A stretch of 64,000 bases of DNA from Rhizobium tumorigenes (lineage in GTDB: Bacteria > Pseudomonadota > Alphaproteobacteria > Rhizobiales > Rhizobiaceae). This document shows, in pieces, positions 19,101 to 27,931 of the stretch. The DNA lies in the NCBI RefSeq assembly GCF_003240565.2, contig NZ_CP117259.1, positions 124,001-188,000 of the forward strand, given 5' to 3'. Both the position numbers and the translations under genes were made by a program. The first letter of the stretch is position 1. Every line of letters starts with the position of its first letter. Under the pieces are notes generated by a model. The model did no database searches. It was given only the letters and a program-made list of their open reading frames with translations, and had not been told where the DNA came from.

Positions 19101-19556
19101 TTGCGTATTCTTTTGGTCGAGGACAACTTCCTCATCGGCGATGCGCTGCACGACCACATCGTAGCGGACGGATGGGACGTGGACTGGGTACTGACCCTTG
19201 CGGCAGCCCGCGTCGCCGCAGACGAAGGATCATACGCTCTGGTTCTGCTGGACCTGCATCTGCCTGACGGAAGCGGGCTCTGCCTGCTCCGGTCCTTGCA
19301 GCAGATGTCACCCAACATCCCGGTCATTATCCTGTCCGCTTACGACCAGGCTTCCGATAGGATCGAGGGGTTGAAAAACGGTGCAATCGACTACCTGACG
19401 AAGCCCTTCGATCTAGACGATGCTCTTGTCCGCATTCGCCGTTTTGCCAGGTCGCAGGGATTGGCAACCTGCTGGCCGTCGCTGAAGACGATCGCAGGAT
19501 ACGGAGCTCGCATCGCAACTGGCGTTTCAAAAAAGAGCGCTGGCCGTTTCGATTGA
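19101..19556 (+). CDS. receiver-domain protein, probably a truncated response regulator
   Basis: Residues 1-120 are a good OmpR/PmrA-type receiver: LVEDN acidic pocket, phosphoacceptor Asp in LVLLDLHLPDG, Ser in ILSAYD and Lys in YLTKPFD. The final 35 residues (from about ATCWPSLK) do not look like a winged helix, and no DNA-binding half is found in any frame downstream before the convergent phosphatase. It may be a response regulator that lost its output domain, or a stand-alone receiver. The start codon is TTG at 19101. No histidine kinase is adjacent on this strand. Confidence 0.6.
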   Translation: MRILLVEDNFLIGDALHDHIVADGWDVDWVLTLAAARVAADEGSYALVLLDLHLPDGSGLCLLRSLQQMSPNIPVIILSAYDQASDRIEGLKNGAIDYLTKPFDLDDALVRIRRFARSQGLATCWPSLKTIAGYGARIATGVSKKSAGRFD

Positions 19557-19582
19557 AGGTTTTCTGGCTTGACCGGGCAAGC

Positions 19583-20341
19583 CTAGAGATAGCGACGGTT
19601 AGTCATTCCCTCGGCCATCACCAGAACTCCCGCGAAAATGACCACGGATGACAACCAGCCAAGGATGACATCCGAGAGATAGTGCGCGCCCGTGAGTACT
19701 CGCATCACGGGGATGACGAGGGAGACAAATGCTATGGGCAATCCCAGCGTCAGGCGCCAGCGTGCTGGCAGAAGCAGGATGAGACAGAAAAGCCATCCCG
19801 CCGACGATGCCTCTCCCGACACGAAAGAGCAGTTCTTGAGACATTTTCCAGCGAACGAACCCGCCTGGACAAAATCGAGCTGGCCTCCGAACCAGGACGT
19901 CTCGCGCGGGCGTGGGCGGCCTGAGAATGTCTTCAGGAAAAGGTTGACGGTCAGTCCGCATCCGAGCGCCAGCGACATCAGCGCGGTCAGGCTGAGCGTC
20001 GCCCTCGGGCTCTTCCAGTCCGCAGCAGCAGTGAATTTGCAGCGGACAAGGTCGGCAATCAAGACGGCAACTGCGATGTAAGGCAGAACGAACAACACAT
20101 TGCGTGCCGCTGTGAATAAGGGGTTCGCATCATAGGCGAAACTGCCGCAGGTCCGGCCGACGGCGTCGAATATGCTGCAATTTGTCCCGGTGAAGAAGCG
20201 TTGTGCGACGGCGATGTCGATGGAAGGAAGGGCGTTGAACAGAGCGAGGATTGCCCACCAGAGAACGAACGTGACCATAAATATGATGCGGCTTCTGGCC
20301 GTGTAGGCTTGCGGGGCGGCAACGATCGTCAAATCAGACAT
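19583..20341 (-). CDS. PAP2-family membrane phosphatase (LpxE/LpxF-like)
   Basis: Inner-membrane phosphatase of 252 residues with about six membrane segments. The three PAP2 motifs are present: KTFSGRPRP, the SGEASSAGW version of the middle motif (replacing the usual PSGH), and RVLTGAHYLSDV with the catalytic His. The SGEASSA variant is common among alphaproteobacterial lipid phosphatases. A role in removing a phosphate from lipid A, or from undecaprenyl or another lipid, fits the surrounding glycosyltransferases. The ATG lies at 20341. It is convergent with the receiver gene. Confidence 0.8.
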   Translation of the reverse strand: MSDLTIVAAPQAYTARSRIIFMVTFVLWWAILALFNALPSIDIAVAQRFFTGTNCSIFDAVGRTCGSFAYDANPLFTAARNVLFVLPYIAVAVLIADLVRCKFTAAADWKSPRATLSLTALMSLALGCGLTVNLFLKTFSGRPRPRETSWFGGQLDFVQAGSFAGKCLKNCSFVSGEASSAGWLFCLILLLPARWRLTLGLPIAFVSLVIPVMRVLTGAHYLSDVILGWLSSVVIFAGVLVMAEGMTNRRYL

Positions 20342-20744
20342 CAGTACAATTTTCTCGCTTACGGTGTTCTATGCCATCTGCCTTGCTGCGTTCGACGCCC
20401 ACGATCATCTGCAGCCATGCCGCTGGATATCGCGCGACGCTGACAGGAGCCTGAAGCGCCAGAGGAAATCTGGCTGGACCTTTGCCCGCCGCTGTCAGCC
20501 CCCGCACCTTCGCCTCGCTGTGCCAAGCCAGCGGCGTCCCCGGCATCTGCTTACCGTGCCCGTGTGAAAGGTTGATGATTCCCGACGCGCTCAGACACGA
20601 CGGCGTCCTGGGTGCATCTCTCCTATGGCCGGCCCCGCACCATGCGTCGGGCTCAGCCAGATTGAGCGCACGGGTTATCCATCTGCGTTTGGCGACGGGC
20701 TGTGAGAGCCATTCTATCGCTTGGCTGGTTATGCCGGCTCCAGC
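20342..20744. other. intergenic region without a recognisable gene
   Basis: This 403-bp stretch lies between the end of the histidine kinase and the start of the phosphatase, both on the minus strand. A 70-codon open frame (20334-20546, minus) overlaps the phosphatase start and resembles nothing I know. The region probably holds the phosphatase promoter. It could be a decayed gene. Confidence 0.45.
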
Positions 20745-22082
20745 TTACAGAGCTCGAAGAGACTGCGGTGGAAAGACCATCCGGGCGGACGCTCCACCGC
20801 CGGTTGGGTTGGACAGGATCAGCAATCCCCCGTGCGCCATCATTGTTTCGTCGACGATGGAGAGCCCGAGCCCCAGTCCATCGGAACGATCGCTGACGGA
20901 CTGCTGGGTTCTTCTTGCCAGCGGATCGAGTTTGATGGGCGGAAACCCTGTCCCCTCGTCCGTGACTGTGATTTCGCGCTCGTTGCTGACGGTGATCGTC
21001 ACCGTGCCGGCGACAGGACTGTGTTCGACCGCATTCTCGATCAGGTTTCGCAGCGCCCGGAAGATGAAGTCGTTGGCGCCGCTGATGAGAACAGGGTGGT
21101 CCGGCGTGATGATCTCGATCGACCTGCCCTTCTGGATGATGATCGGGGCAAGGAAGGCGCCGACGCGACGGACGATCTCGCAGAGGTCGACGCAGTCGTC
21201 CGCTTCGAAATGAAGGCCGCCGAGCCGTACCCGGTCCACCAATTGCGTGACGATCCGCTCCAGCGCATCGAAGTCCCGTTCGAGATCGCGGGAAAATGCT
21301 CCGTCGGAGGCCGAAAGCTGCGCCTTGATGATGGTCATCGGCGTGCGCAGCTCGTGGGCGATGTTGCCGGAGAAGCGCTCGAGGGCCAGATAGCCGCCCT
21401 GCAGCCTGCCGAGCGCGTTGTTCACAGCCTTGACGATGGCGAGCACATCGGGCGGCATGTCGCCTTCCGTCAGGCGGACGCTGATGCTGGCCGGGCTGAT
21501 CCCTTCCGCCTCGCGTGCCGCGCGGGTGAGTGGCCGGAGCGCAAGTTTGGCAACCACGATGTTGGTCACGAGGATCGCCACGACGAAGGGCAGCCAGATC
21601 CAGGCAATGTCCCCGACGAATTCTTCTAAGACGCTGTCGAACACGAGGTGGCTGCTGGGAAAGGCCACCTGGACATAGCGAGCCAAGCCTTTGTCGGCGA
21701 GGCGCATCGACAGGCCAAAAAGTCTTGGGATGCCGTCATGGGCAGGCAGCGAGAAATAGCGCTGGTCGACATCGTCGGCAGGCACGAGTGGTCCGGAAAC
21801 ACCGTCGGATGCACTCAGCAGCTCGTTCGCCGCAGCCAGCACGGCGTATTGGCCGTGCAGTTCGCCAAGCCGGTTCACCACGAACTTGAAGCCGCCCTGC
21901 TGCAATGGCAGTTCCTTGGCCATTCCCCGGGCAAAGGTCAGCAGCGTCTCCTCGCGAAAGCGATTGTTGGCCGAAGCGAAGCGGATGTAGAGAAAACCGA
22001 TGCTGGCGAAGACCGCAAGCGTCGCCACGAGCGACATCGAGAGCACCAGCCGCGAAAACAGCGATAGTTTTCGGTAGCTCAT
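20745..22082 (-). CDS. sensor histidine kinase (QseC/PmrB-like)
   Basis: Membrane kinase of 445 residues. Two membrane segments (about 10-35 and 160-185) bracket a periplasmic sensor loop, followed by a HAMP region, the dimerisation helix with the phosphoacceptor His in NIAHELRTPMTII, and the ATPase domain with N box NLIENAVEHSP, G1 DEGTGFP and G2 GLGLGLSIV. It overlaps its response regulator by 4 bp and is translated second. The neighbours suggest that it controls envelope or respiratory genes; the signal is unknown. Confidence 0.9.
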   Translation of the reverse strand: MSYRKLSLFSRLVLSMSLVATLAVFASIGFLYIRFASANNRFREETLLTFARGMAKELPLQQGGFKFVVNRLGELHGQYAVLAAANELLSASDGVSGPLVPADDVDQRYFSLPAHDGIPRLFGLSMRLADKGLARYVQVAFPSSHLVFDSVLEEFVGDIAWIWLPFVVAILVTNIVVAKLALRPLTRAAREAEGISPASISVRLTEGDMPPDVLAIVKAVNNALGRLQGGYLALERFSGNIAHELRTPMTIIKAQLSASDGAFSRDLERDFDALERIVTQLVDRVRLGGLHFEADDCVDLCEIVRRVGAFLAPIIIQKGRSIEIITPDHPVLISGANDFIFRALRNLIENAVEHSPVAGTVTITVSNEREITVTDEGTGFPPIKLDPLARRTQQSVSDRSDGLGLGLSIVDETMMAHGGLLILSNPTGGGASARMVFPPQSLRAL

Positions 22083-22756
22083 GGCCGCTTTTCTGCCAGC
22101 ATGTAGCCGAGGCCGCGCAGATTGTGGATCTCGATCTCCGCCCCTGCCCCTTCCAGCTTCCGTCGCAGGCGGTGGATGAGCACCTCCACCGCGTTGGAGC
22201 TGACTTCCTCACCGAAGCCGTACATCGATTCCTCGAAATCGGCGCGCGATATCACGCGCGAGGACCGTCGCATGAGAAGTTCCAGCGCCGAAAGCTCGCG
22301 ACGGCTGATGTCGAGATCATGCCCGCCGACCCGGACGCGATATTGCGCGGGATCGAGCTCCACGTTGCGCTCGCTCAGTACCGAGGTGCGCATGGTGCCC
22401 GGCCGGCGCAGCAGCGCGCGAACGCGTGCAATCAGGACATCCATGACGAACGGCTTGCAGAGGTAGTCGTCGGCGCCACGGTTGAGCAGGTCTATCACAG
22501 ACGAGCTATCGTCGCGGGCCGTCAGGATGAGGATCGGCGCGGATGGCGCGTGCCGCCGGGCGGGCTCCAGCAGCGACGCGCCATCGCGATCCGGCAGGCC
22601 GAGATCGAGCACGATCACATCGTAGGCGACGACAGCCATCGCCGCCTCTGCCTCCTCGGCATTCGAAAACAGATCGGCTGCAAAGCCTGCCGCCTTCAAC
22701 GCACCGCAGGTCAGTTTGCCGAGGCGGCTGTTGTCTTCGACCAAAAGCAGTCGCAT
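22079..22756 (-). CDS. OmpR-family response regulator
   Basis: DNA-binding response regulator of 225 residues. The receiver has the acidic pair in LVEDN, phosphoacceptor Asp in VIVLDLGLPDRDG, Thr in ILTARD and Lys in YLCKPF; the C-terminal winged helix carries the usual SNAVEVLIHRLRRKLEGAG recognition stretch and ends RGLGYMLAEKRP. The gene is first in a pair with the kinase (ATGA overlap) and follows the cytochrome b561 gene by 71 bp on the same strand, so all three may be co-transcribed. Confidence 0.92.
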   Translation of the reverse strand: MRLLLVEDNSRLGKLTCGALKAAGFAADLFSNAEEAEAAMAVVAYDVIVLDLGLPDRDGASLLEPARRHAPSAPILILTARDDSSSVIDLLNRGADDYLCKPFVMDVLIARVRALLRRPGTMRTSVLSERNVELDPAQYRVRVGGHDLDISRRELSALELLMRRSSRVISRADFEESMYGFGEEVSSNAVEVLIHRLRRKLEGAGAEIEIHNLRGLGYMLAEKRP

Positions 22757-22827
22757 CCAACGGTTCTCCAGATGGCGAAGTTTAAGTCTTGGGGTGCTTT
22801 TCTATGCGGCAACGGCCGTTGCCAGCG

Positions 22828-23328
22828 TCAGCCTACGGTCATGCGGCGCAGGACATTTGTCTTCCAGTAGAACTGGTGGACCAGCGCTCCGAGCACATGG
22901 CCGCCGATCAGCACCCAGAGGATGACCTTCAGCACATCCGCATGAATACCGCCTGCGACGTCGATGCCGAAATAGTATGCCGCCCCACCCGTCAGCGGCA
23001 TGGCAAGCAGGAGCAGATAAAGCGTTGCATGCGCGAACTTGGCAGCGATGCTGAAAATCTTCGGTTCCTGCGAAGGCGATGCAGGGGCGCCACTGGTGAA
23101 GCGCAGGAAAAGGCGTGCGATGACGACGAGGAATATGGCTATGCCGACATAGGCATGGATATTGGCGCTGGCGATCTGGTCTGCGCTCGCCGAACCGGTC
23201 TCTTCGATGGCGCGGTTCCACTCGCTCATTCCATCGGGAAGCAACAGGTTGAAGAACACCAGGAAAACCGTCAGCCAGTGAAGCACACGCTGCGGCAGCG
23301 AAAACGAGCTAGTACTATGATTTTCCAA
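22828..23328 (-). CDS. cytochrome b561-family membrane protein
   Basis: Four-helix membrane haem protein of 166 residues. Candidate haem-ligand His residues are visible in PQRVLHWLTV, NIHAYVGI, AKFAHATLY and GGHVLGALVHQ. Proteins of this family pass electrons from the quinone pool to periplasmic acceptors or to superoxide (CybB). The TTG at 23328 is chosen because it gives the usual family length and keeps the first His; the frame stays open upstream into non-conserved sequence. Neighbouring cytochrome c and cupredoxin genes suggest a periplasmic redox function. Confidence 0.75.
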   Translation of the reverse strand: MENHSTSSFSLPQRVLHWLTVFLVFFNLLLPDGMSEWNRAIEETGSASADQIASANIHAYVGIAIFLVVIARLFLRFTSGAPASPSQEPKIFSIAAKFAHATLYLLLLAMPLTGGAAYYFGIDVAGGIHADVLKVILWVLIGGHVLGALVHQFYWKTNVLRRMTVG

Positions 23329-23598
23329 GACGGGATCTTTCAGGTTGAGTGGTCTGCTCGGTGAAAGCAAAGATACCAAACAGCTGACATCGACCTGAAC
23401 ACTATTTGAAAAATTGTAAATTCGTAGCGATGCAAGAGAAGGTTGAGAAGCTGTCGATGTAAGTCTGGTGTAAGTTTTGGCCTGCAATGGTCGTCGCATT
23501 TCGGAATCCGGTCTGGTATGGACCCTGCCACCGGACCTATCGAGGGAACGCTTGCGTGCTAGTGAAAAAGACGTGTCTGCATAAGTCCGCCGCGGCAG

Positions 23599-25140
23599 TT
23601 GTTGACGTCCGAACGCGCGCGCCCGCAATCCTCCCGGTCATCCCACGTGCACGGTAAGGCGGGCGGGCTGCGCGTTGGTCATTGGGGGCCGGTCATGCTG
23701 ATGGCTGCCGTGCTCGCAGCGTTTCGGCTCTTTGCCATGGCGCACACCGACCTCAACTCCGACGAGGCCTATTATTGGCTCTGGGCCAGCGTTCCCTCGG
23801 CGGGTTATTACGACCATCCGCCAATGATTGCCTGGTGGATATGGCTGTCCACCCATGTCTTCGGCGACACCTCGCTCGGCGTTCGCGCCCTGCCCGTGTT
23901 GTCGGTATCCGTGGCATCGCTGGCGGTGTATGCGACCGTCATCGAACTCTATGACGACACCCGATTGGCTTTTAGTTCTGCGGTCTGGCTGAACGCAATG
24001 TTCCTGGTGGGGCTCGAGGCGATTTTCGCGACCCCCGATGCGCCGTCCGTGATGTTCTGGTCCCTGACAATCTGGGCCCTGGCGCGCCTGCGACGCACGG
24101 AAAATCCACGCTGGTGGATCGTTGTCGGTATACTTGCCGGAGCCGGCTGCGTCGGCAAGTATACCAACTTCTTCATCGGTCCCGGGATCCTGCTGTGGCT
24201 CTTCCTCGATCCCAGGGCCGCGCGCTGGCGCTTTAGCCCATGGGTCCTGCTGGGAGGCTTGGCGGCCTTTGCGGTCTTCCTGCCCGTGCTGGTCTGGAAT
24301 GCAGATCACGGCTGGGCGTCCTTTGCAAAGCAGTTCGGCCGGCTCGGCGATCATCATCCGGCGCTCAACTCGCTTGCGACATTCGTCGGCGGCCAATTCG
24401 GCCTGATCAACCCGGTCATCGCCATCTTCGCGGGCATTGCGGTCTGGCGGTTTTGCCGCCATTGCCAAAATCGCAGGTCGGACCCCTTCATCTTTCTGGT
24501 CGCACTGACCGCCCCCCTTGTTGCCTACCTGATCATTCACTCGCTGCATGACTGGGTGCATCCGAACTGGCCTGCTCCTGCCTACCCGGCGCTCGCGATT
24601 GCCGCAGCGGTGGCGGGTGAGGCTTTAGGCAACGTCCATCTGAGGCGTCTCCGGCTCTGGGTTGTGCCGGTCGGCATAGGACTGTCGTCCCTACTCCTTC
24701 TCTACCTCGCCACGCAGATGGGCGAGCGCGTTCCCTTTGCGAGCCCGGCCGACACGGTCATCGGCTGGCACGACCTGACGACGGAGCTGGAAGGCCGCAT
24801 GCAGCAAACCGGTGCCGCATGGATTGCCACGACCGACTATGGGCTCACAGGCGAAATCGCCTTCTATTCGCATCATGCAGACAATGTTCAATCGATCGTC
24901 GATCGGCAGCGCTATACATTCGAAAGCCCCGATGCCTCGCTTGCGGAAAAGCCTGCCTTGCTGGTGGTGCGCACCGGCGAAGGTCGGCTGGCGCAGTATC
25001 TGAAATGCTTCCGAGCCACCGGCCCCGTCGAGCATGTTGCCCGCCGCGCCGGGACGAGGGTTATCGACGACTATTCGGTCGTCTCCGTCTCCGGGGCTGC
25101 TGGCAATATCCTGTCCAGCGGTTGCCAGGCAGCGCAATGA
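23599..25140 (+). CDS. ArnT-like membrane glycosyltransferase (GT39/GT83)
   Basis: Membrane protein of up to 513 residues with about ten hydrophobic segments. The periplasmic acidic loop has DEAYYW (55-60) and DHPPM (72-76), as in ArnT and the rhizobial Rgt transferases, and is followed by GVRALPVLSV. It should move a sugar from a polyprenyl-phosphate donor to an envelope acceptor such as lipid A. Unlike the homologue at 16780-18789 it has no GtrA domain. The TTG at 23599 opens the frame; GTG 23647 is an equally good start. Confidence 0.8.
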   Translation: MLTSERARPQSSRSSHVHGKAGGLRVGHWGPVMLMAAVLAAFRLFAMAHTDLNSDEAYYWLWASVPSAGYYDHPPMIAWWIWLSTHVFGDTSLGVRALPVLSVSVASLAVYATVIELYDDTRLAFSSAVWLNAMFLVGLEAIFATPDAPSVMFWSLTIWALARLRRTENPRWWIVVGILAGAGCVGKYTNFFIGPGILLWLFLDPRAARWRFSPWVLLGGLAAFAVFLPVLVWNADHGWASFAKQFGRLGDHHPALNSLATFVGGQFGLINPVIAIFAGIAVWRFCRHCQNRRSDPFIFLVALTAPLVAYLIIHSLHDWVHPNWPAPAYPALAIAAAVAGEALGNVHLRRLRLWVVPVGIGLSSLLLLYLATQMGERVPFASPADTVIGWHDLTTELEGRMQQTGAAWIATTDYGLTGEIAFYSHHADNVQSIVDRQRYTFESPDASLAEKPALLVVRTGEGRLAQYLKCFRATGPVEHVARRAGTRVIDDYSVVSVSGAAGNILSSGCQAAQ

Positions 25141-25164
25141 TGGGGCTTCGAAGCAACCGGCCGG

Positions 25165-25178
25165 GAGACTGACGTCTC
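25165..25178. terminator. small hairpin between convergent genes
   Basis: GAGAC (25165-25169) and GTCTC (25174-25178) with a TGAC loop lie in the 55-bp gap between the convergent glycosyltransferase and cytochrome genes. It could act in both directions but is short and lacks T-tracts. Confidence 0.3.
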
Positions 25179-25195
25179 GCCCAGCCGATTTAGCG

Positions 25196-26110
25196 TCACC
25201 TCGACGGTATCGCCTTGAGATAGGCGGCGATCGCTTCGCGGTCCGAGGCGGGCAGATGGGCAAGATTCTGCTGGACCTCCACCATGGAGCCGCCGACGCT
25301 GTCGAAATCCGGTGTCATACCGGTTTCCAGATAGGTCGCTATATCGGCTTCGCTCCAGGATCCGATTGACTTGGAGCCGGGTGTGATGTCGGGAATGTTG
25401 CCCTCTCCCTCAGGATTGGGTGCGCCCGCAAGCCAGCTGTCGGCCTTGAAGCCACCCAGCGGATCGCGCGGGGTATGGCATTCGCCGCAGTGACCGGGTC
25501 CCTCGACGATGTATTGCCCGCGCTTCACCTTGTCGCTCGGATTGTCCAGCACGACGCGTGGCTTTTCACCGAAGTACAAGAGTTTCCAGCCGCCGAGCAA
25601 CAGCCGGATGTTGAAGGGAAACGGCAGCTCGTGGGGTGGTGCGACGTTACTGCTCTTCGGGAATGTCTTCAGGTAGCCGAACAGGTCGTTCACATCGGCA
25701 TCGCTCATGCGGCTGTAAGAGCCGTAAGGGAAAGCCGGATAAAGATGTTCGCCGTCGGGTCCAACGCCACGTTTCATGGCGTTGCCGAATTGAGCAAGTG
25801 TCCACTTGCCAAGACCTGCGGTGTCATCCGGGGAAATGTTCGGAACATGAAACGTGCCAAACGGGCTCTTGAGCGCGAGGCCGCCGGAAAGGACGAGCTT
25901 TGCATCGCCGTCTGCTCCCTTGACCGCATGGCAGCTCGAACAGCCGCCCGTCCAGAAAACCATCTCGCCCTTCTTGACGTCCGGAGTTCCGAGGTTGGCC
26001 CAATGGCTATCTGGAAGCGGATTTGGCTTGGTCACGACATAAAATCCAGCCACGCCAGCAAGAGCGGCGCCGGCAACGATTGCCAGGACCCGCCGAAAAT
26101 TCAGGATCAA
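25196..26110 (-). CDS. membrane-anchored diheme cytochrome c
   Basis: Periplasmic cytochrome of 304 residues held by an uncleaved N-terminal helix (FRRVLAIVAGAALAGVAGFYVV). Two haem-binding motifs are present, CSSCH (about residue 57) and CGECH (about 212), each within a class I cytochrome c domain, with possible Met ligands in the loops after them. It resembles cytochrome subunits of membrane alcohol and sugar dehydrogenases, but no dehydrogenase subunit is adjacent. It is the third gene of a minus-strand set with a cupredoxin and a cytochrome c'. Confidence 0.9.
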   Translation of the reverse strand: MILNFRRVLAIVAGAALAGVAGFYVVTKPNPLPDSHWANLGTPDVKKGEMVFWTGGCSSCHAVKGADGDAKLVLSGGLALKSPFGTFHVPNISPDDTAGLGKWTLAQFGNAMKRGVGPDGEHLYPAFPYGSYSRMSDADVNDLFGYLKTFPKSSNVAPPHELPFPFNIRLLLGGWKLLYFGEKPRVVLDNPSDKVKRGQYIVEGPGHCGECHTPRDPLGGFKADSWLAGAPNPEGEGNIPDITPGSKSIGSWSEADIATYLETGMTPDFDSVGGSMVEVQQNLAHLPASDREAIAAYLKAIPSR

Positions 26111-26181
26111 GGTCGTCCTCCCATTTCAGTTTCGGCGGATTTGGCGATGTCGGTCAACTCGCCGCTGCAACCGGAGGCGCG

Positions 26182-26622
26182 CTACTCCTTCTGCCGGTAG
26201 ACCTGATGACAGCTGCTGCAATCCGCGCCGAGCTGCTTCAATGCCGGGCCGAGGGCCGCGGCGTCTGCCGGCAGTTTCATGGCGATCATCTCGGCATCGG
26301 CAGAGAGCTTGTCGGCATGCGCCTTGAAGTCGGCCGGGTTTTCCCAGATCTTCGGGCTTGCGGCTTTGTCGGTCTTGTCCGAATCCGGCTTGAACTGGTC
26401 CGGGAAGGCCTTGGCCGTTTCGGAAATGGTCATGAGAGCGGCCTTCACTGCAGTTGCATCATAAGGCTTGTCGCCTTTTGCCATTGCCGCCATGATGCCG
26501 ACGGAACCGCCGATCTTCTTCATCATGGCCTCGCGGGCAGGCTTTGTTCCCTCGTCAGCAGCGAAGGCGGCAGTCAATCCCATTGCAACGACGAATGTGG
26601 TCATCATCATTTTGGTGCGCAT
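26182..26622 (-). CDS. cytochrome c' (c556-type)
   Basis: Secreted class II cytochrome of 146 residues: signal peptide ending near AAFAADEG, four-helix bundle, and a C-terminal CSSCH haem motif (CSSCHQVYRQKE). In this class the haem is near the C-terminus and may bind NO or carry electrons. The ATG at 26622 with GGAGA upstream is preferred over the in-frame start six codons earlier. It lies between the cupredoxin and the diheme cytochrome genes, with about 70-130 bp on each side. Confidence 0.88.
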   Translation of the reverse strand: MRTKMMMTTFVVAMGLTAAFAADEGTKPAREAMMKKIGGSVGIMAAMAKGDKPYDATAVKAALMTISETAKAFPDQFKPDSDKTDKAASPKIWENPADFKAHADKLSADAEMIAMKLPADAAALGPALKQLGADCSSCHQVYRQKE

Positions 26623-26756
26623 AGCTTTGTCTCCGATCATGAGGAAATGTCAGGTGGTGGCCGCCGTAGGCACTGTCAGGCGTTTCGCGAACCTGCCGGC
26701 TGTCAACGACGAGGGGTCGAGGCCGCGCCATCGAGCGGAGGCGACCTCGGCTGGTT

Positions 26757-27191
26757 TCAGGGCGTGACTGTCAAGGTTGCAGCCATGCCGGCTTCATAGT
26801 GTCCCTTGATATTGCAGAACACAAGGTAGCTGCCTGGCTTCAGATTAACCTTGAGTTCGCCGTTGGCGCCTGGCTTCAGGTCGGAGACTTCGCCGAGGCT
26901 CTTCAACTGCTTCTCGTCGACCCGGTGCTTGGCGGTGTTCAACGGGATCTTCTGATCGGCCGACTTGAGCTTGACCACGATCATCTCGTGATCTTCGGTC
27001 GTTGCATCGTTGTGGACGGAAAGTATAGCCGGCCCGGCCTTGACTGTCGTCGGATCGAGCTTGAGACCCATGGCACCCCCGCCCTCGCCGGTTTCGACCA
27101 CCTTGATCGTCGTCTCGGCCCATGAGGGCGAAGCGAAGGCGACCAGAGTTACTGCCGCAACAGTGGCAAAAGTCATTTTAAAGACATTCAT
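26757..27191 (-). CDS. cupredoxin (plastocyanin/azurin-like copper protein)
   Basis: Secreted protein of 144 residues with a signal peptide ending at SPSWAE. The type 1 copper ligands are visible: His in EDHEMIVV, and Cys, His and Met in FCNIKGHYEAGM. It should carry electrons in the periplasm, probably together with the two cytochromes encoded downstream on the same strand. The ATG at 27191 has an excellent AGGAGG; a TTG two codons earlier is unlikely. A symmetrical site lies just upstream (27208-27229). Confidence 0.9.
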   Translation of the reverse strand: MNVFKMTFATVAAVTLVAFASPSWAETTIKVVETGEGGGAMGLKLDPTTVKAGPAILSVHNDATTEDHEMIVVKLKSADQKIPLNTAKHRVDEKQLKSLGEVSDLKPGANGELKVNLKPGSYLVFCNIKGHYEAGMAATLTVTP

Positions 27192-27207
27192 CGACAAGTC
27201 CTCCTTT

Positions 27208-27229
27208 TTGCACGGAAATTACCGTACAA
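27208..27229 (-). promoter_or_regulatory. inverted repeat upstream of the cupredoxin gene
   Basis: TTGCACGG (27208-27215) and CCGTACAA (27222-27229) are symmetric at 7 of 8 positions around AAATTA. The site ends 17 bp before the start codon, just before the Shine-Dalgarno, where a repressor could act. I do not recognise it as a known regulator box. Confidence 0.4.
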
Positions 27230-27367
27230 GCTTCATCGCGATTGTTTATTACAAGAAGCTTACAGGGGCCAAGTTTAGTTAACAAGTCCCTGATTTCCTT
27301 GACTTGCGATGGCGGCCAGCCCCGTTGGAACATCCACCGGATCGCCCAAGTGCGGATAGTTTTGCCC

Positions 27368-27820
27368 TCAGATCGTGACGCCTATGCGACGGGCGATGAA
27401 ACGATCGATGGATGGTCTTGCGGGCCCGCCGGCGATGATGACGAGGAAGCAGACGGCCCAGGTGCCGTGGTTCGGCCAAGCATCGGGATAGACGAAGATC
27501 TCGATGACGACGTTTCATCCCCAGTAGCGTCAGCGCCGCTTTCCGGCTGGCAAACCCGATCACCAGCAACAGCGCGAAATGTTCTGCGGATGCGGGCCAA
27601 TAGGCTGCGAGCCAGGGATCGATAACAGGCAGCTTGTACTCCGTCTCGAACACATAGACGGCATTGTCTGTGACATGCCACCTGTCGATCTTGTTTCGCC
27701 CGACTGCCAGAAGACAGCCGCGATCGACAGCCGAAAATAAGCGCGATGGCGTCGTGGGGAAGGCGCCGGATTGCAGGATGCCCGCGAGATTGGCGGACAG
27801 GTCGAAGTCTTGGGCCTCAT
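27368..27820 (-). pseudogene. DoxX-family membrane protein, broken by frameshifts
   Basis: Segments of one DoxX-like protein occur in different frames of the minus strand, in the right order. First SANLAGILQSGAFPTTPS, then FRLSIAAVFWQSG in a second frame, then back to NKIDRWHVTDNAVYVFETEY and onwards to KAALTLLGM, and finally [19 protein letters not shown] in another frame, ending at a stop at 27368-27370. At least three frame changes are needed. The piece after the last shift still reads like an intact C-terminus, so the decay looks recent. No full-length frame exists here. Confidence 0.75.
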
Positions 27821-27931
27821 GATGGCAGCCACGCCGCAGCCCCGAGCGTTTGTGCTCACTCCGTTGGTGAAACCAAGTGGGCGCCGCAGCACAGCTGCGA
27901 CGCCCATTCTTCGGGGGAGGAGAACGGTAGA

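Noticed and set aside
20482..21213. Plus-strand open frame of 243 codons
   Set aside because: It runs antisense into the histidine kinase C-terminus and has no family resemblance.
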